Source of the DNA: Pontibacter burrus
Lineage (GTDB): Bacteria; Bacteroidota; Bacteroidia; Cytophagales; Hymenobacteraceae
Direction of reading: 5' to 3'
DNA length: 64,000 nucleotides
Assembly: GCF_010686685.1 (NCBI RefSeq)
Contig: NZ_JAAGWD010000001.1
Coordinates: forward strand, 868,001 to 932,000
Part shown: in pieces, positions 37,460 to 46,251 of the stretch
Numbering within the stretch: position 1 is the stretch's first letter
How the letters are laid out: every line of letters begins with the position of its first letter
The notes under the pieces: generated by a model
What the model was told of the DNA's origin: nothing
Seen by the model: the letters and a program-made list of their open reading frames with translations, nothing else
Databases searched by the model: none
Translations under genes and position numbers: made by a program

Positions 37460-37770
37460 AGTGGTTTCGTATATTTATACTGCAAATCAGTTACTTACGT
37501 ATTTTCAGGTTTTTGGCACCGGAATTGTTTATACGGATTGCAGATTACAACACCGAAAGTTTCAGAGTAGGGGAGAAGCCCCGAATTTACCTTTAAATGG
37601 CTGATTGGAACGCTGTACAAGAAGTGTGATATTTGTAGTTGTACAGCCTTTGTTGTACCTTAGTATGGTATTTCTGGCAGATCGGGATTCATTCCGGGAT
37701 GTTTAGATATATAAAATTAAGTTTGTTTTCATAGCTTGGAAAGGCACCCTGCATTGTAGGGTGTTTTTTT
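37460..37770 (+). ncRNA. Candidate structured non-coding RNA ending in an intrinsic terminator
   Basis: A plus-strand terminator at 37745-37770 has no plus-strand protein gene upstream of it for more than 20 kb on that side of the tat genes, so it should end an RNA transcript. The stretch before it holds a 9-bp perfect stem (37612-37620 with 37639-37647, GCTGTACAA), a GGGG/CCCC hairpin at 37569-37582 and a GGGA/TTCC hairpin near 37684-37697. It does not show the signatures of tmRNA, RNase P RNA or SRP RNA. A 6S-like regulatory RNA is one possibility, but I cannot demonstrate it. The 5' end is unknown; 37460 is a rough guess. Confidence 0.4.
37745..37770 (+). terminator. Intrinsic terminator of the candidate non-coding RNA
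   Basis: CACCCT at 37745-37750 and AGGGTG at 37758-37763 form a stem with a 7-base loop, followed by seven T on the plus strand. The other strand has no T-run after the hairpin, so direction is clear. Confidence 0.75.
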
Positions 37771-37806
37771 ATTTTAGGGCGGTTTGGTTTGATCATCTTT
37801 ACCCTG

Positions 37807-37853
37807 AAAAGACAGAGCCGCAACTATAGTCTATAGTTGCGGCTCTGTCTTTT
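37807..37853. terminator. Perfect 23-bp inverted repeat, terminator of the envelope cluster
   Basis: Arms 37807-37829 and 37831-37853 are perfectly complementary with a single-base spacer. The arms run from AAAAGACAGAGCCGC into the word AACTATAG, so the apex is two head-to-head copies of that word. It ends the minus-strand EnvC-like gene (stop at 37871). Confidence 0.8.
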
Positions 37854-37870
37854 TATTTTAGTTTCAGTTT

Positions 37871-39106
37871 CTATTTAGGGCTGATCCAGGTTTGTGGGTT
37901 AAGCGTTACGTTATTTTTCCAAACCTGAAACTGAAGCTCAGATGTACCTTCGGAGTTAGTGTAAACTGTGCCTATGTTCTGCTTCAGTTTCACGGTTTGC
38001 CCGGTTTCTACTGATACGTTCTTTAGCTTCGCATACACGGTAAAATACTCGCCATGCTGGATCATAACAATGTTGTTCATGCCGGGCACGTTAGCTACTG
38101 TTACTACCTTTCCTTCAAAAATGGCGCGAACTGCTGCTCCCTGTGATGTCTGGATGTCGATGCCCTTGTTCTCAACAACTACGCCCTTCAGTACAGGGTG
38201 ATTGTGTCTGCCGAATTTTTCTGAAATAAAGCCGCGTTCTACAGGCCAGGCCAGTCTTCCCTTGTTTCCGGCAAACGAAGATGAGATAAGAGCGGCCTCC
38301 GGTGTTAAGGTTACTTTGTTGCTGCTGCCGGATGTTGCTTTGCCTGATGCACGTGCCGCACGGGCTGCCCGCGCAATTTCTTCCCGCACAATGTCAGCGA
38401 TCAGGTTATCGAGCTTTTTAACAGCCTGCTGTCTTTGGGCTACTTCCTGCTGCAGCCCCTGTTCTTTTTTGCTCAGCTGTTTAATTACGCTATCCTGCTG
38501 TACCTTCATGGTCTGCAGGTTTTTTGTTTCGGTCAGCTGTATAGTTAGTAGGTTCTTTTTCTCTCTTTTCTTCTGTTCCAGGAATTCTATCTGCCCTGAC
38601 AATACAGCCTGTACCTTGTTTATCTGCTGCACCTGTTTCTGGCGGGCCTCGGAATACTGCTGCAGGTAACGCAGACGCATAACCAGCTGGTTAAAAGATT
38701 CGGAGGCAAACAAGAACATCAGCTTGTTATAGTTACTGGCAGTTTTGGAGGCAGCATACACCATATCAGCGTACTCTGCTTTCAGCTTTTCCAGGTCGGC
38801 CTGCAGCGAACCAACTATCCCTTCCGTTTCAGCAACATCGGATTCAATATAGTTTAGCTCACGGGAGATGTTCTTGATAACACCCTGCTGTACATTAATC
38901 TTCTCTTTTAATGCATTGAGTTGCCCAATACTCGCTTCCTTCTGCGCTTTGGTTTGCTTCAGAATGCGGTTTGCTTCGTTTATACGGGTGAGGTTTTCCT
39001 TCTTTTCCCGCTCCAGTTGTGCTTTCGATTTTTGTTTCTGCGCGTCGGCAGTAAACGGAAACACAACTATAAGCAAGAGAAGGACTATTTTGTAAAGGGC
39101 CTTCAT
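37871..39106 (-). CDS. EnvC-like murein hydrolase activator with degenerate LytM (M23) domain
   Basis: 411-residue exported protein. A signal peptide (1-22, ending DAQ) is followed by about 225 residues of coiled coil rich in Lys, Glu and Gln (about 25-250), then a basic linker and a LytM domain (about 290-411). In active M23 peptidases zinc is held by HxxxD and HxH. Here the first site persists as HNHPV and GIDI, but the catalytic YAHL reads VYAKL and the HLHFE motif reads ELQFQVW. Thus the active-site and zinc histidines are lost and the protein should be an activator of amidases in cell separation, like EnvC. It is the last gene of the cluster that starts near 45.6 kb. Confidence 0.88.
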   Translation of the reverse strand: MKALYKIVLLLLIVVFPFTADAQKQKSKAQLEREKKENLTRINEANRILKQTKAQKEASIGQLNALKEKINVQQGVIKNISRELNYIESDVAETEGIVGSLQADLEKLKAEYADMVYAASKTASNYNKLMFLFASESFNQLVMRLRYLQQYSEARQKQVQQINKVQAVLSGQIEFLEQKKREKKNLLTIQLTETKNLQTMKVQQDSVIKQLSKKEQGLQQEVAQRQQAVKKLDNLIADIVREEIARAARAARASGKATSGSSNKVTLTPEAALISSSFAGNKGRLAWPVERGFISEKFGRHNHPVLKGVVVENKGIDIQTSQGAAVRAIFEGKVVTVANVPGMNNIVMIQHGEYFTVYAKLKNVSVETGQTVKLKQNIGTVYTNSEGTSELQFQVWKNNVTLNPQTWISPK

Positions 39107-39187
39107 CAGCTATGGTATTCTCTGCTCTGAACTTACAAATATGGAAAACTATATGCCAACTGCCAACAGCACCAGCAATTTATTAAA

Positions 39188-39931
39188 CTATAGCCTTTTG
39201 TAGTCGGCAGGAATTGCGAACGGGAAAGTCAGAATTTCATCGGTGATGGTTACTTTACTATGGTTCAGCGTGAATACCGATGCCTGACCTGCCTGCTGTA
39301 CTTCGGCAGCCATCAGGTGTGCAAAGGCAACCTGCCCTACTTCCTGAAAGTTGTTGTATTTAACGGTAATGGTACTGCTGCTCAGGCGATCCTGCACGTT
39401 CAGTTGCTGCAGTTTTTGGGAGTCGCGCGAGATAAAATAGTCAAATAGCAGGTTAGAGCGTAATTGCTGTATATGCTGTAGTTGCGCTGCTTCCATTACC
39501 TTTTCCTGGCCTTGTGGCTGGTAATTGCCCAGCAAAATTGCCTGCAGCACATCAAAGTTCAGGTGTACTTTAAATCGGTTACTCAGGAAACTATAGTTTG
39601 TAGCCAGCACTTCCTTGTGTATGCGGTTGATGAGCAGCACTGAGTCCTGGGTGATTTTCAGGCGGGCTGCTTCTATGCCCAATCCCGGTTGCACCGATAC
39701 CCATATCACGCTGTCTTTCTTAACGCGCATGGTGTACCCCGATGTAGTGGTTTCGCCTTTATCTTCCAGTTTCAGTTGGCCCTTGGCGGTAAGGTAATTA
39801 AAGTCGATGTTCTTAACCGACACTCGGCCAACCGTTTCGGTAACAGTAGCGGCATCGGTAGGGATCACTTCTTTTTTACAACCAGCCAGTAACAGCAGAG
39901 CGACAAGGCCGCAGAGCAGGCTTCTATTCAT
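39188..39931 (-). CDS. DUF4292 lipoprotein
   Basis: 247-residue lipoprotein with lipobox LLLAGC, so Cys18 would be lipidated. The body is beta-rich with features of the LolA/LolB-like fold: GQLKLEDKGETTTSGYTMRVKKDSVIWVSV near residues 51-80, then IEAARLKITQDSVLLINR. DUF4292 members are thought to resemble lipoprotein carriers, but no function is proven. It overlaps the upstream TPR gene by 8 bp and precedes the EnvC-like gene by 81 bp. Confidence 0.88.
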   Translation of the reverse strand: MNRSLLCGLVALLLLAGCKKEVIPTDAATVTETVGRVSVKNIDFNYLTAKGQLKLEDKGETTTSGYTMRVKKDSVIWVSVQPGLGIEAARLKITQDSVLLINRIHKEVLATNYSFLSNRFKVHLNFDVLQAILLGNYQPQGQEKVMEAAQLQHIQQLRSNLLFDYFISRDSQKLQQLNVQDRLSSSTITVKYNNFQEVGQVAFAHLMAAEVQQAGQASVFTLNHSKVTITDEILTFPFAIPADYKRL

Positions 39932-41693
39932 AGAGCTTTTTATCTTTTATCTTTTTATCGATAAACGCAGAAGCTTCTCCTTTTACTTTGGCGCGCTGCC
40001 ATTGGGTAAGGGCTTCATCCTTACGGCCAAGCTTAAACAGCACATCGCCATAATGCTCTACTATAGTTGCGTCATCAGATAGTGCTACTGCTTGTTCCAG
40101 GTATTTTAGTGCGTTGTTATAGTCGCCTGACTTGTAAAGTACCCAGGCATAAGTATCCAGGTAAGTCGGGTTATTCGGGTACTTCTGGACCAGGTGCGAT
40201 GCCATTTCCTTAGCCTTGTTCAGGTTCTGGTTACGCACCGATAAAAAGTAACTATAGTTGTTAAGTACATGCTCGTTATCCGGGTCATGCGTCAGTACGG
40301 CTTCGTAAGATTCGTCGGAGCGTTTATAGTCTTTCAGGAAGTTATAGCCATCGCCGAGCTGCATGTTAAATTGCGCCACCAGTTCCGGCTCACTGGCCGA
40401 GAGGCGTTTGCCGTGCTCCAGAGCTTTTACTGCTTTGTCATAATTTTTCTCGATGAGATGGCCTGTGCCGTTGTAAAACCAGAATACGGCCTGGTTCGGG
40501 AATAACTCCAGGGCCTGCTCCGAGTGCTCTACCAGCGCAGCAGATTCATTCAGTTCAGCATCCAGTAACACGATCTGCTGCCAGATCTTAAAGTGCGAAT
40601 CATCCAGCTTTACAGCTTTCAGGTAATTGTCGCGGGCTTTAAGTCTTTTGCCAACTATAGTTTGCAGGTCGCCGGCTACAGCGTAAGCCTTTGCTTCTTC
40701 AGGGTGGTTTTGTATGGTCAGGTCTGCCAATTCCAGCGATACGTCTTCAATTTCGGTGTTAGGCAATTGGCGGATCAGATCTACCAGGATACGCACTTTG
40801 GTATCTATATCAAGCTCAGGGCTCGCAAAGGCAAGTTTAATTTCTTTTTCTGATTGCGCTCGGTCACCTTTCTGGCGGTGCAGGTCCGACAGCATCAGGT
40901 GGGCATACGGGTTGTTAGGCTCTATGCGTAAGGCCTGCTGTAACGTGGAAATAGCTTTATCTGGCTGCTGGCTGGCGTTGTATAGTTCGGCCTGTGCCAG
41001 AAAATAACGTATTTCAGTAGGGTTTTTGGCAAGTAGCTTTTCACCTTCTTCTATGGCCTTTGGTACATTTTTCTGACGCAGATAAATTTGTTGCCTGTTC
41101 ATGCTCAGCTGTTCCATTGGCCCGAATTGCTTCTCGATCCGGTCATAGGTCTTCAGCGCATCTGCGTACTTTGCCTGCGAAAGGTACAGGTCTGCCAGCT
41201 GGAAAAGGTATTGGTCTGAGCCCGGAACGTTCTGCATCAGGTTGTTGTAAGCCTGTGCAGCCTCGGTATATTGCTTTTGCTCAGTGTGGAGTTGCGCCAG
41301 TAGCAGGTAGTAATAAGCATTTTTAGGCTCTTTGCTGATGGCGGTCTGGGCAAAAGGAATGGCAGCTCTCGGGTTTTTGAGCACCAGGTAAGTTTCAGCT
41401 ACTTTATAGTTTATAGCCGCATTATCAGGGGTAAGGGTATATGCTTTCTGAAAAAGCTGGAGGGCTTTTTCGAAGTCCTCCAGCATAAAATGTTTTACTC
41501 CATCCAGAAACAACGACTCGCTTATCTGCTTTTCCTGCTCCGTTGGCTGCGCCTGTACCGGAGCCTCTGTTACAGCAGTTTGCTGCTGTTTAGCTTTGCC
41601 CCTTTTTTTACCCGACTGGGCATTGGCAGCGCTGGTTGCCACTAAGACAAAACAGCAGGTAGCCAGCACGATGTTTCTGAACTGTAGTATCAT
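39924..41693 (-). CDS. Exported TPR-repeat protein
   Basis: 589-residue protein with a signal peptide (about 1-25, ending ANAQ) and roughly a dozen tetratricopeptide repeats from about residue 60 to the end; clear ones include ALQLFQKAYTLTPDNAAINYK and ALKYLEQAVALSDDATIVEHYG. The first part after the signal peptide is low-complexity basic and Gln-rich. It should act as a scaffold in the periplasm, probably for envelope assembly, given its position between a sugar nucleotidyltransferase and a DUF4292 lipoprotein. It starts 7 bp after the nucleotidyltransferase gene. Confidence 0.9.
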   Translation of the reverse strand: MILQFRNIVLATCCFVLVATSAANAQSGKKRGKAKQQQTAVTEAPVQAQPTEQEKQISESLFLDGVKHFMLEDFEKALQLFQKAYTLTPDNAAINYKVAETYLVLKNPRAAIPFAQTAISKEPKNAYYYLLLAQLHTEQKQYTEAAQAYNNLMQNVPGSDQYLFQLADLYLSQAKYADALKTYDRIEKQFGPMEQLSMNRQQIYLRQKNVPKAIEEGEKLLAKNPTEIRYFLAQAELYNASQQPDKAISTLQQALRIEPNNPYAHLMLSDLHRQKGDRAQSEKEIKLAFASPELDIDTKVRILVDLIRQLPNTEIEDVSLELADLTIQNHPEEAKAYAVAGDLQTIVGKRLKARDNYLKAVKLDDSHFKIWQQIVLLDAELNESAALVEHSEQALELFPNQAVFWFYNGTGHLIEKNYDKAVKALEHGKRLSASEPELVAQFNMQLGDGYNFLKDYKRSDESYEAVLTHDPDNEHVLNNYSYFLSVRNQNLNKAKEMASHLVQKYPNNPTYLDTYAWVLYKSGDYNNALKYLEQAVALSDDATIVEHYGDVLFKLGRKDEALTQWQRAKVKGEASAFIDKKIKDKKLYE

Positions 41694-41700
41694 GGTAATC

Positions 41701-42708
41701 CTATTCTAAAAGCGTGTTGTAGTCGCCAAGGCTCAGGTCTGACTGGCTTCTTTCATAGGAAACAAAATTGCCTAACATTGAGTTTGTTATGTTCCCGTTT
41801 TTGATCGAAGTGTTCTCCTGCACGATTGAGTTACTCACGATGGAATTAGTTAAAATGCTGCTGTTGCCGATAGAAGCATGCGGACCTACTACAGAATTCT
41901 CTATCACCACGTTTTCTCCGATATATACCGGCGGAATAACCACTGAGTTTACCACTTTAGCAGTAGCTGCTACCAGGCCTTGCTCGTTCTTTATATACTC
42001 TAAATAGCGTTGATTAGTATAAACTGTTGCGTTTTTATTTCCGCAGTCCAGCCATTCAGAGATAACAGCAGGTATAAACCTGGTGCCTTTGTTCTTCATG
42101 TTCTCTAACGCGTTGGTTAGCTGGTATTCGCCTTTGTCCATAATGTTGTTGTCCAGCAGGTACTGCAACTCGCTGCGCAGGTAAGCACCATCTCTGAAGT
42201 AGTAGATACCGATGATGGCCATATCAGAAACAAACTCCTGTGGCTTTTCTACAAAGTCTGTGATCTCGCCGCTGTCATTCAGTTTTACTACGCCAAAAGC
42301 ACGCGGGTCTTCCACGCGCTGCACCCAGATGGTACCATCGGCGTTTGTGTCCAGCTGGAAATCGGCCTTGAAAAGGGTGTCGGCAAATGCAACTACCACT
42401 TTACCTTCCAGAGAGTCCTTGGCACACATAATGGCGTGCGCAGTTCCCAGCGCTTCTTCCTGGTAAACTATAGTTCCTTTTGCACCGATCTTGCTAGCAA
42501 TGGCTTTCAGGTCGTTCTCTACTGCTTCGCCAAAATGGCCAATAATAAAAGCAACTTCCTCAATAGGTTCGTGGCAAACTTTTGCAATATCTTCTACCAG
42601 GCGCTGCACAATCGGTTTGCCTGCAATTGGAATTAATGGTTTAGGTACCGTTAAAGTATGTGGGCGCATACGCTTGCCCATTCCCGCCATTGGTATAATT
42701 ATCCTCAT
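41701..42708 (-). CDS. Sugar-phosphate nucleotidyltransferase with left-handed beta-helix domain
   Basis: 335-residue enzyme that joins a sugar-1-phosphate to a nucleotide. The nucleotide-binding motif MAGMGKRMRPHTLTVPKPLIPIAGKPI spans residues 7-33 (Gly-rich loop, Arg and the KP lysine), the metal-binding Asp is in VVAFADTLF near 107, and EKPQEF is near 154. The C-terminal 90 residues are hexapeptide repeats (NSVVIPPVYIGENVVIENSV). Glucose-1-phosphate thymidylyl- or uridylyltransferase is likely; the exact substrate cannot be read from sequence. Its product would feed surface polysaccharide made by the neighbouring flippase locus. Confidence 0.88.
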   Translation of the reverse strand: MRIIIPMAGMGKRMRPHTLTVPKPLIPIAGKPIVQRLVEDIAKVCHEPIEEVAFIIGHFGEAVENDLKAIASKIGAKGTIVYQEEALGTAHAIMCAKDSLEGKVVVAFADTLFKADFQLDTNADGTIWVQRVEDPRAFGVVKLNDSGEITDFVEKPQEFVSDMAIIGIYYFRDGAYLRSELQYLLDNNIMDKGEYQLTNALENMKNKGTRFIPAVISEWLDCGNKNATVYTNQRYLEYIKNEQGLVAATAKVVNSVVIPPVYIGENVVIENSVVGPHASIGNSSILTNSIVSNSIVQENTSIKNGNITNSMLGNFVSYERSQSDLSLGDYNTLLE

Positions 42709-42847
42709 AGCTGATATTTAAATTAAGTATAAGTTATAGTTGTTGCCACAGCTTTGTACTGTAGCTTTGTTATAGTTGATAGTTATTGGTTGCTAGTTTT
42801 CTATAGTTATAGTTTGAATCAAAATTCAAATAACTAATACCCAACAA
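42709..42847. promoter_or_regulatory. AT-rich spacer with dense tatagtt words ahead of the nucleotidyltransferase
   Basis: The 139-bp gap between dut and the nucleotidyltransferase gene contains four variants of the TATAGTT word (near 42736, 42772, 42802 and 42808) and an AATTTTGATTCAAACT-like partial palindrome (TTTGAATC AAAATTCAAA near 42814-42831). A promoter is likely here, but I see no clean TAnnTTTG. Confidence 0.35.
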
Positions 42848-43297
42848 TTACTTCGTGCCTGTACTGCCGTAGCCACCGGCGCCGCGTTCGGTATCAGATA
42901 GCGCTTCAGTTTCCTGCCATGCTACGCGCTCATATTTGGCTACTACCATTTGCGCTACGCGTTCGCCATCTTCTACCACAAAATCCTGGTCCGAGAGGTT
43001 TACGAGCAACACTTTTATCTCGCCACGGTAGTCAGCATCTATAGTTCCCGGGGTGTTAACGATAGAAATGCCGTGTTTGTATGCAAGGCCGCTTCTTGGG
43101 CGAATTTGTGCTTCGTGGCCTTCCGGTAATTCTATAAACAAGCCGGTTGGTATAAGGGCGCGTTGTAAAGGCTTTAAAGTAACAGGTGTTTCCAGGTTAG
43201 CACGCAGGTCCATTCCTGCCGAATGCTCGGTCTGGTAATGTGGCAGCGCGTGCTTGGATTGGTTAATGACGTTAACTGTTAAGTTCTTGTTGTTCAT
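42848..43297 (-). CDS. dut: Deoxyuridine 5'-triphosphate nucleotidohydrolase (dUTPase)
   Basis: Hydrolyses dUTP to dUMP, keeping uracil out of DNA and supplying dTMP synthesis. The 149-residue product has the five trimeric dUTPase motifs: [36 protein letters not shown], and the C-terminal [10 protein letters not shown] that closes over the active site. I chose ATG at 43297; the frame extends to 43339, but that would overlap the end of the flippase gene and add residues unlike the family. The gap to the flippase gene is 13 bp. It is embedded in an envelope polysaccharide cluster. Confidence 0.96.
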   Translation of the reverse strand: MNNKNLTVNVINQSKHALPHYQTEHSAGMDLRANLETPVTLKPLQRALIPTGLFIELPEGHEAQIRPRSGLAYKHGISIVNTPGTIDADYRGEIKVLLVNLSDQDFVVEDGERVAQMVVAKYERVAWQETEALSDTERGAGGYGSTGTK

Positions 43298-43310
43298 CTT
43301 TTGTAAAGAT

Positions 43311-44810
43311 TTATAGTTTAAGCGGGCGCTTCCGCTCAAACAGCCATACGATAGCTACAAATGCAGCACATACAAACAGCTGAAAAGCGTGGCGTACCCA
43401 CCAGTTCTCGATATCAATAACTATAGTTGCCCATACCAGACCAACTGCTAACAGGATATAGCCTGCCATAGTTTTAACCGGGTAAGGAATAGGGTAGTGG
43501 CGATTACCCAGCAGGTAGCTTGCCAGGGCCATACCAAAATAGCAGATAAAAGTGGCAATAGCAGAGCCCATATAACCCAACACCGGAATCAGCAGCAGGT
43601 TACCAGCTATAGTTACAAAGGCGCCACCAAAACTAATGTAAGTACCAAACCGCGTTTTATCCGTCAGCTTAAACCACACCGACAGGTTATAGTACACACC
43701 CAGGAACAGGTTGGCCAGCAGCAGCACCGGTACTACCATCAGGCCCTCACGGTACTCAGGCTTGCGCAGGAAAACGTAGCCAAAATCATCTCGGAAAACA
43801 GACACGAAAAGGAAAATAAACGCACAGGCTATCACAAACCACTTCATGATCAGGGCAAAAGTCTGCGGTGAATTTTTATCGCTGGACTGTGAAAAGAAGA
43901 ACGGCTCGGCGGCATAACGGAAGGCCTGTATCACCAACGTCATGAAGATAGAAAGCTTATAACAGGCGCTGTAAATACCAACTATAGCTTTGTTGCTGTG
44001 GTCAGGATAAAAACTTTCGGGCAGCCAGTCTTCCAATAAAATACGGTCTATCATCTCGTTCACCATGCCGGCCATGCCCATCAGCATCAGCGGGTAAGCG
44101 TACACCAGCATCGGTTTTAAGAACTCCCAGTTTATCTGAAACCTGAAAATACTTAACTCCTTCCAAAGCATCGGGATCAGCAGTGCATTGGCTACCAGGT
44201 TTATCGTAAAAATGTAGCCTATACCGAAATCGGGGTTATAAACTATAGTTACAAACGGACGCAGTGCCTGCAGAAATGTTCCGTTATATACCTCACGGCA
44301 GAACCATAAAAAGAACAGGTTAGCAACTACCGTGATTACAATATTGGCAAGTTTTATAGAAGCGAACTTTACTGCTTTGTTCTGCAAACGGAGCCAGGCA
44401 AATGGTATGGCAACTATAGCATCTATGGCCAATATGGCAGCCAGCATAATAATATAGCTTTGCTCCTGCGAACTATAGTTCTTATAGTCGGCTATTTTGC
44501 CGGACAGCAGCATTATGATCGCCGATAAGGCAAGGCTGGTACTGAGGATAATGCTTAATACCTGGCTGTATAGTTTCCGCTGGTCGGCATCAGGCTTGTT
44601 GGCAAACCTGAAAAAGGCGGTTTCCATGCCATAGGTATACAGCACGTTAAAGAAGCCCACAAAGGCATACAGATAAGACATTACACCGAACTCCGGTGGC
44701 AGAAAGGCATCTGTATACACCGGCACAAGCATATAGTTGAGCATGCGCCCAACTATACTACTTAAACCATAGGCAGCAGTCTGCCCGACCAGCTTTTTGG
44801 CTATACTCAT
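43311..44810 (-). CDS. Polysaccharide flippase (Wzx-like, MOP superfamily)
   Basis: 499-residue membrane protein with about 14 predicted helices, the usual size of the oligosaccharide/lipid-linked flippase family. It begins [33 protein letters not shown] with the typical first-helix pattern, and the family's [10 protein letters not shown] follows at residue 40. It would move a lipid-linked oligosaccharide across the inner membrane. It sits between a crotonase gene (32 bp upstream) and dut, and a sugar nucleotidyltransferase lies close by. Confidence 0.9.
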   Translation of the reverse strand: MSIAKKLVGQTAAYGLSSIVGRMLNYMLVPVYTDAFLPPEFGVMSYLYAFVGFFNVLYTYGMETAFFRFANKPDADQRKLYSQVLSIILSTSLALSAIIMLLSGKIADYKNYSSQEQSYIIMLAAILAIDAIVAIPFAWLRLQNKAVKFASIKLANIVITVVANLFFLWFCREVYNGTFLQALRPFVTIVYNPDFGIGYIFTINLVANALLIPMLWKELSIFRFQINWEFLKPMLVYAYPLMLMGMAGMVNEMIDRILLEDWLPESFYPDHSNKAIVGIYSACYKLSIFMTLVIQAFRYAAEPFFFSQSSDKNSPQTFALIMKWFVIACAFIFLFVSVFRDDFGYVFLRKPEYREGLMVVPVLLLANLFLGVYYNLSVWFKLTDKTRFGTYISFGGAFVTIAGNLLLIPVLGYMGSAIATFICYFGMALASYLLGNRHYPIPYPVKTMAGYILLAVGLVWATIVIDIENWWVRHAFQLFVCAAFVAIVWLFERKRPLKL

Positions 44811-44842
44811 GGTGTTATCTCAGGTCGGGAAAAAGAATGGGC

Positions 44843-45625
44843 TTACAGGCCTTTAAATTCCGGCTTGCGTTTTTCAAGGAAAGCGTTTGTTCCTTCTACA
44901 AAATCTTCGGAAGCACAGCAACGGGCAAACGAGTTGGCTTCTGTCTGGTAGCCGTTCTCCTCTTTGTCGTAAGCAGCATTTACGCACTCAATCACCAGCC
45001 CGATAGCCAGTGGTGCCTTGCTCATGATTTTGTTCAGGATAGTCTGGCAGGTTGACATCAGTTCTTCCGGAGCAACTACATGGTTTACTAAACCCAAGGC
45101 TTTGGCTTCGTCTGCGCCAATCATGTCGCCGGTCATCATCAGCTCCATGGCTTTGCCTTTGCCAATCAGCAGGGGCAGGCGCTGTGTACCCCCGTAGCCT
45201 GGTATCAGGCCAAGGTTAACTTCCGGCTGACCGAACTTTGCATTTGTTGTAGCCACGCGCATATGGCAGGCCATGGCCAGCTCGCAGCCGCCACCCAGTG
45301 CAAAACCATTAATGGCTGCAATTACAGGCTTGTTACAGTTCTCTATCATACTGAAAATATCCTGGCCGCGCTCGGCAAAGTTGCGTGCATTCACTTCGCT
45401 CAGTTCTGCTATTTCGGCAATGTCAGCGCCGGCAACAAATGCCTTCTGGCCTGCACCTGTTATAATAACCGCTTTTATAGTAGCGTCATCATACACTTGC
45501 TGCATGGCTGCTTTTATTTCGCGAACGGTATCTATGTTCAGAGCATTCAATTTATCTGCTCTGTTTATAGTTATCGTTAAAATGCCGTTCTCAAGTTGCA
45601 GTAACAGGTTTTCGTAAGTGCCCAT
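44843..45625 (-). CDS. Enoyl-CoA hydratase/isomerase (crotonase family)
   Basis: 260-residue enzyme that probably hydrates trans-2-enoyl-CoA in fatty-acid breakdown. The oxyanion-hole segment AGADIAEIAE is near residue 65, and both catalytic glutamates of true hydratases are kept: GGGCELAMACH (near 111-121) and FGQPEVNLGLIPGYGGTQRL (near 131-150). The last 40 residues fold as the family's C-terminal helices. A -7-like element at 45666-45673 lies upstream, so it may head the cluster leading to the flippase. Confidence 0.92.
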   Translation of the reverse strand: MGTYENLLLQLENGILTITINRADKLNALNIDTVREIKAAMQQVYDDATIKAVIITGAGQKAFVAGADIAEIAELSEVNARNFAERGQDIFSMIENCNKPVIAAINGFALGGGCELAMACHMRVATTNAKFGQPEVNLGLIPGYGGTQRLPLLIGKGKAMELMMTGDMIGADEAKALGLVNHVVAPEELMSTCQTILNKIMSKAPLAIGLVIECVNAAYDKEENGYQTEANSFARCCASEDFVEGTNAFLEKRKPEFKGL

Positions 45626-45665
45626 AGGTTATTTTCAGCTCTTTAAAATTTCTTTGTTTAAACCA

Positions 45666-45673
45666 CAAATATA
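45666..45673 (-). promoter_or_regulatory. Putative -7 promoter element of the crotonase gene
   Basis: The minus strand reads TATATTTG, a match to TAnnTTTG, 41 bases before the ATG. No TTG is evident at -33. Confidence 0.4.
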
Positions 45674-45761
45674 GTGATTTGATTTAATTTATCTGTGCAG
45701 AGGTCTTCCCGCTCAATTGCAGGCGGGGTAAAGTCAGTTTAATTCATCGCGCAATATTTTT

Positions 45762-45769
45762 TATATTTG
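45762..45769 (+). promoter_or_regulatory. Putative -7 promoter element of mscL
   Basis: TATATTTG fits TAnnTTTG, 22 bases before the ATG at 45791. Transcription would start near 45776, which rules out the TTG at 45767 as start codon. No TTG at -33 was found. Confidence 0.4.
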
Positions 45770-45790
45770 AACTTCTTTAAGATCATGCGA

Positions 45791-46213
45791 ATGGGGTTTC
45801 TGTCAGAGTTTAAAAAGTTTGCTGTTAAAGGTAACGTAATTGACCTTGCTGTGGGTGTTGTAATTGGTGCTGCTTTTGGCGGTATCACCAAATCGTTGGT
45901 AGACGATATCATTATGCCTCCCCTTGGGTTGCTCATCAGCCAGGTTGATTTCAGTAACCTGAAACTTGTGTTGAAAGAAGCTGTTGTAGAGAACGGAGCT
46001 ATAGTTGCGCCGGCAGTTTCTATCAACTATGGCATGTTCATACAGTCGGTTTTTAACTTTGTGATCATCGCATTTGCGATTTTCCTGCTGGTACGCACCA
46101 TCAACCGCCTTCGCGAGAAAGAAGCTGCTGCCCCTGCACCGCCGGTTAACAAAGAAGAAATGCTACTCACCGAAATCCGAGATATCCTGAAAAATAAACC
46201 GGAAGCCCGCTAG
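45791..46213 (+). CDS. mscL: Large-conductance mechanosensitive channel MscL
   Basis: Pentameric inner-membrane valve that opens on hypo-osmotic shock. The product is 140 residues from ATG at 45791: [21 protein letters not shown] lines up exactly with the amphipathic N-terminal helix and TM1 of E. coli MscL. TM2 ([17 protein letters not shown]) and the cytoplasmic helix [13 protein letters not shown] are present. In-frame starts exist at 45767 (TTG) and 45785 (ATG), but they would only add a short tail and 45767 lies inside the promoter element. It is followed by the DUF3078 gene on the same strand. Confidence 0.95.
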   Translation: MGFLSEFKKFAVKGNVIDLAVGVVIGAAFGGITKSLVDDIIMPPLGLLISQVDFSNLKLVLKEAVVENGAIVAPAVSINYGMFIQSVFNFVIIAFAIFLLVRTINRLREKEAAAPAPPVNKEEMLLTEIRDILKNKPEAR

Positions 46214-46251
46214 TGTGCCCGGTTTAATGTGTATTAATAAGTTTACCTGTT

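Larger units (their letters stand above)
37082..37870. other. Gene-free region with candidate non-coding RNA and terminators
   Basis: About 790 bp lacking any plausible protein gene. From the left it has the tatA promoter element at 37109-37116, an A/T tract near 37347-37372 (eight A, then AAAAAA and TTTTTTTT), a structured stretch at about 37460-37744 that ends in a plus-strand terminator (37745-37770), and the long inverted repeat at 37807-37853 that ends the minus-strand envelope cluster. Confidence 0.7.

Noticed and set aside
37513..37529. TTGGCAC-N5-TTGTT as a second sigma-54 promoter
   Set aside because: The -12 element has GT where the consensus needs GC, and the position falls within the putative RNA. 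Kept only as a remark.
42848..43339. Longer dut frame starting at 43339
   Set aside because: It overlaps the end of the flippase gene, and the family starts at the ATG at 43297.
45767..46213. TTG start of mscL at 45767
   Set aside because: The codon is inside the promoter element, and the ATG at 45791 lines up with E. coli MscL residue 1.
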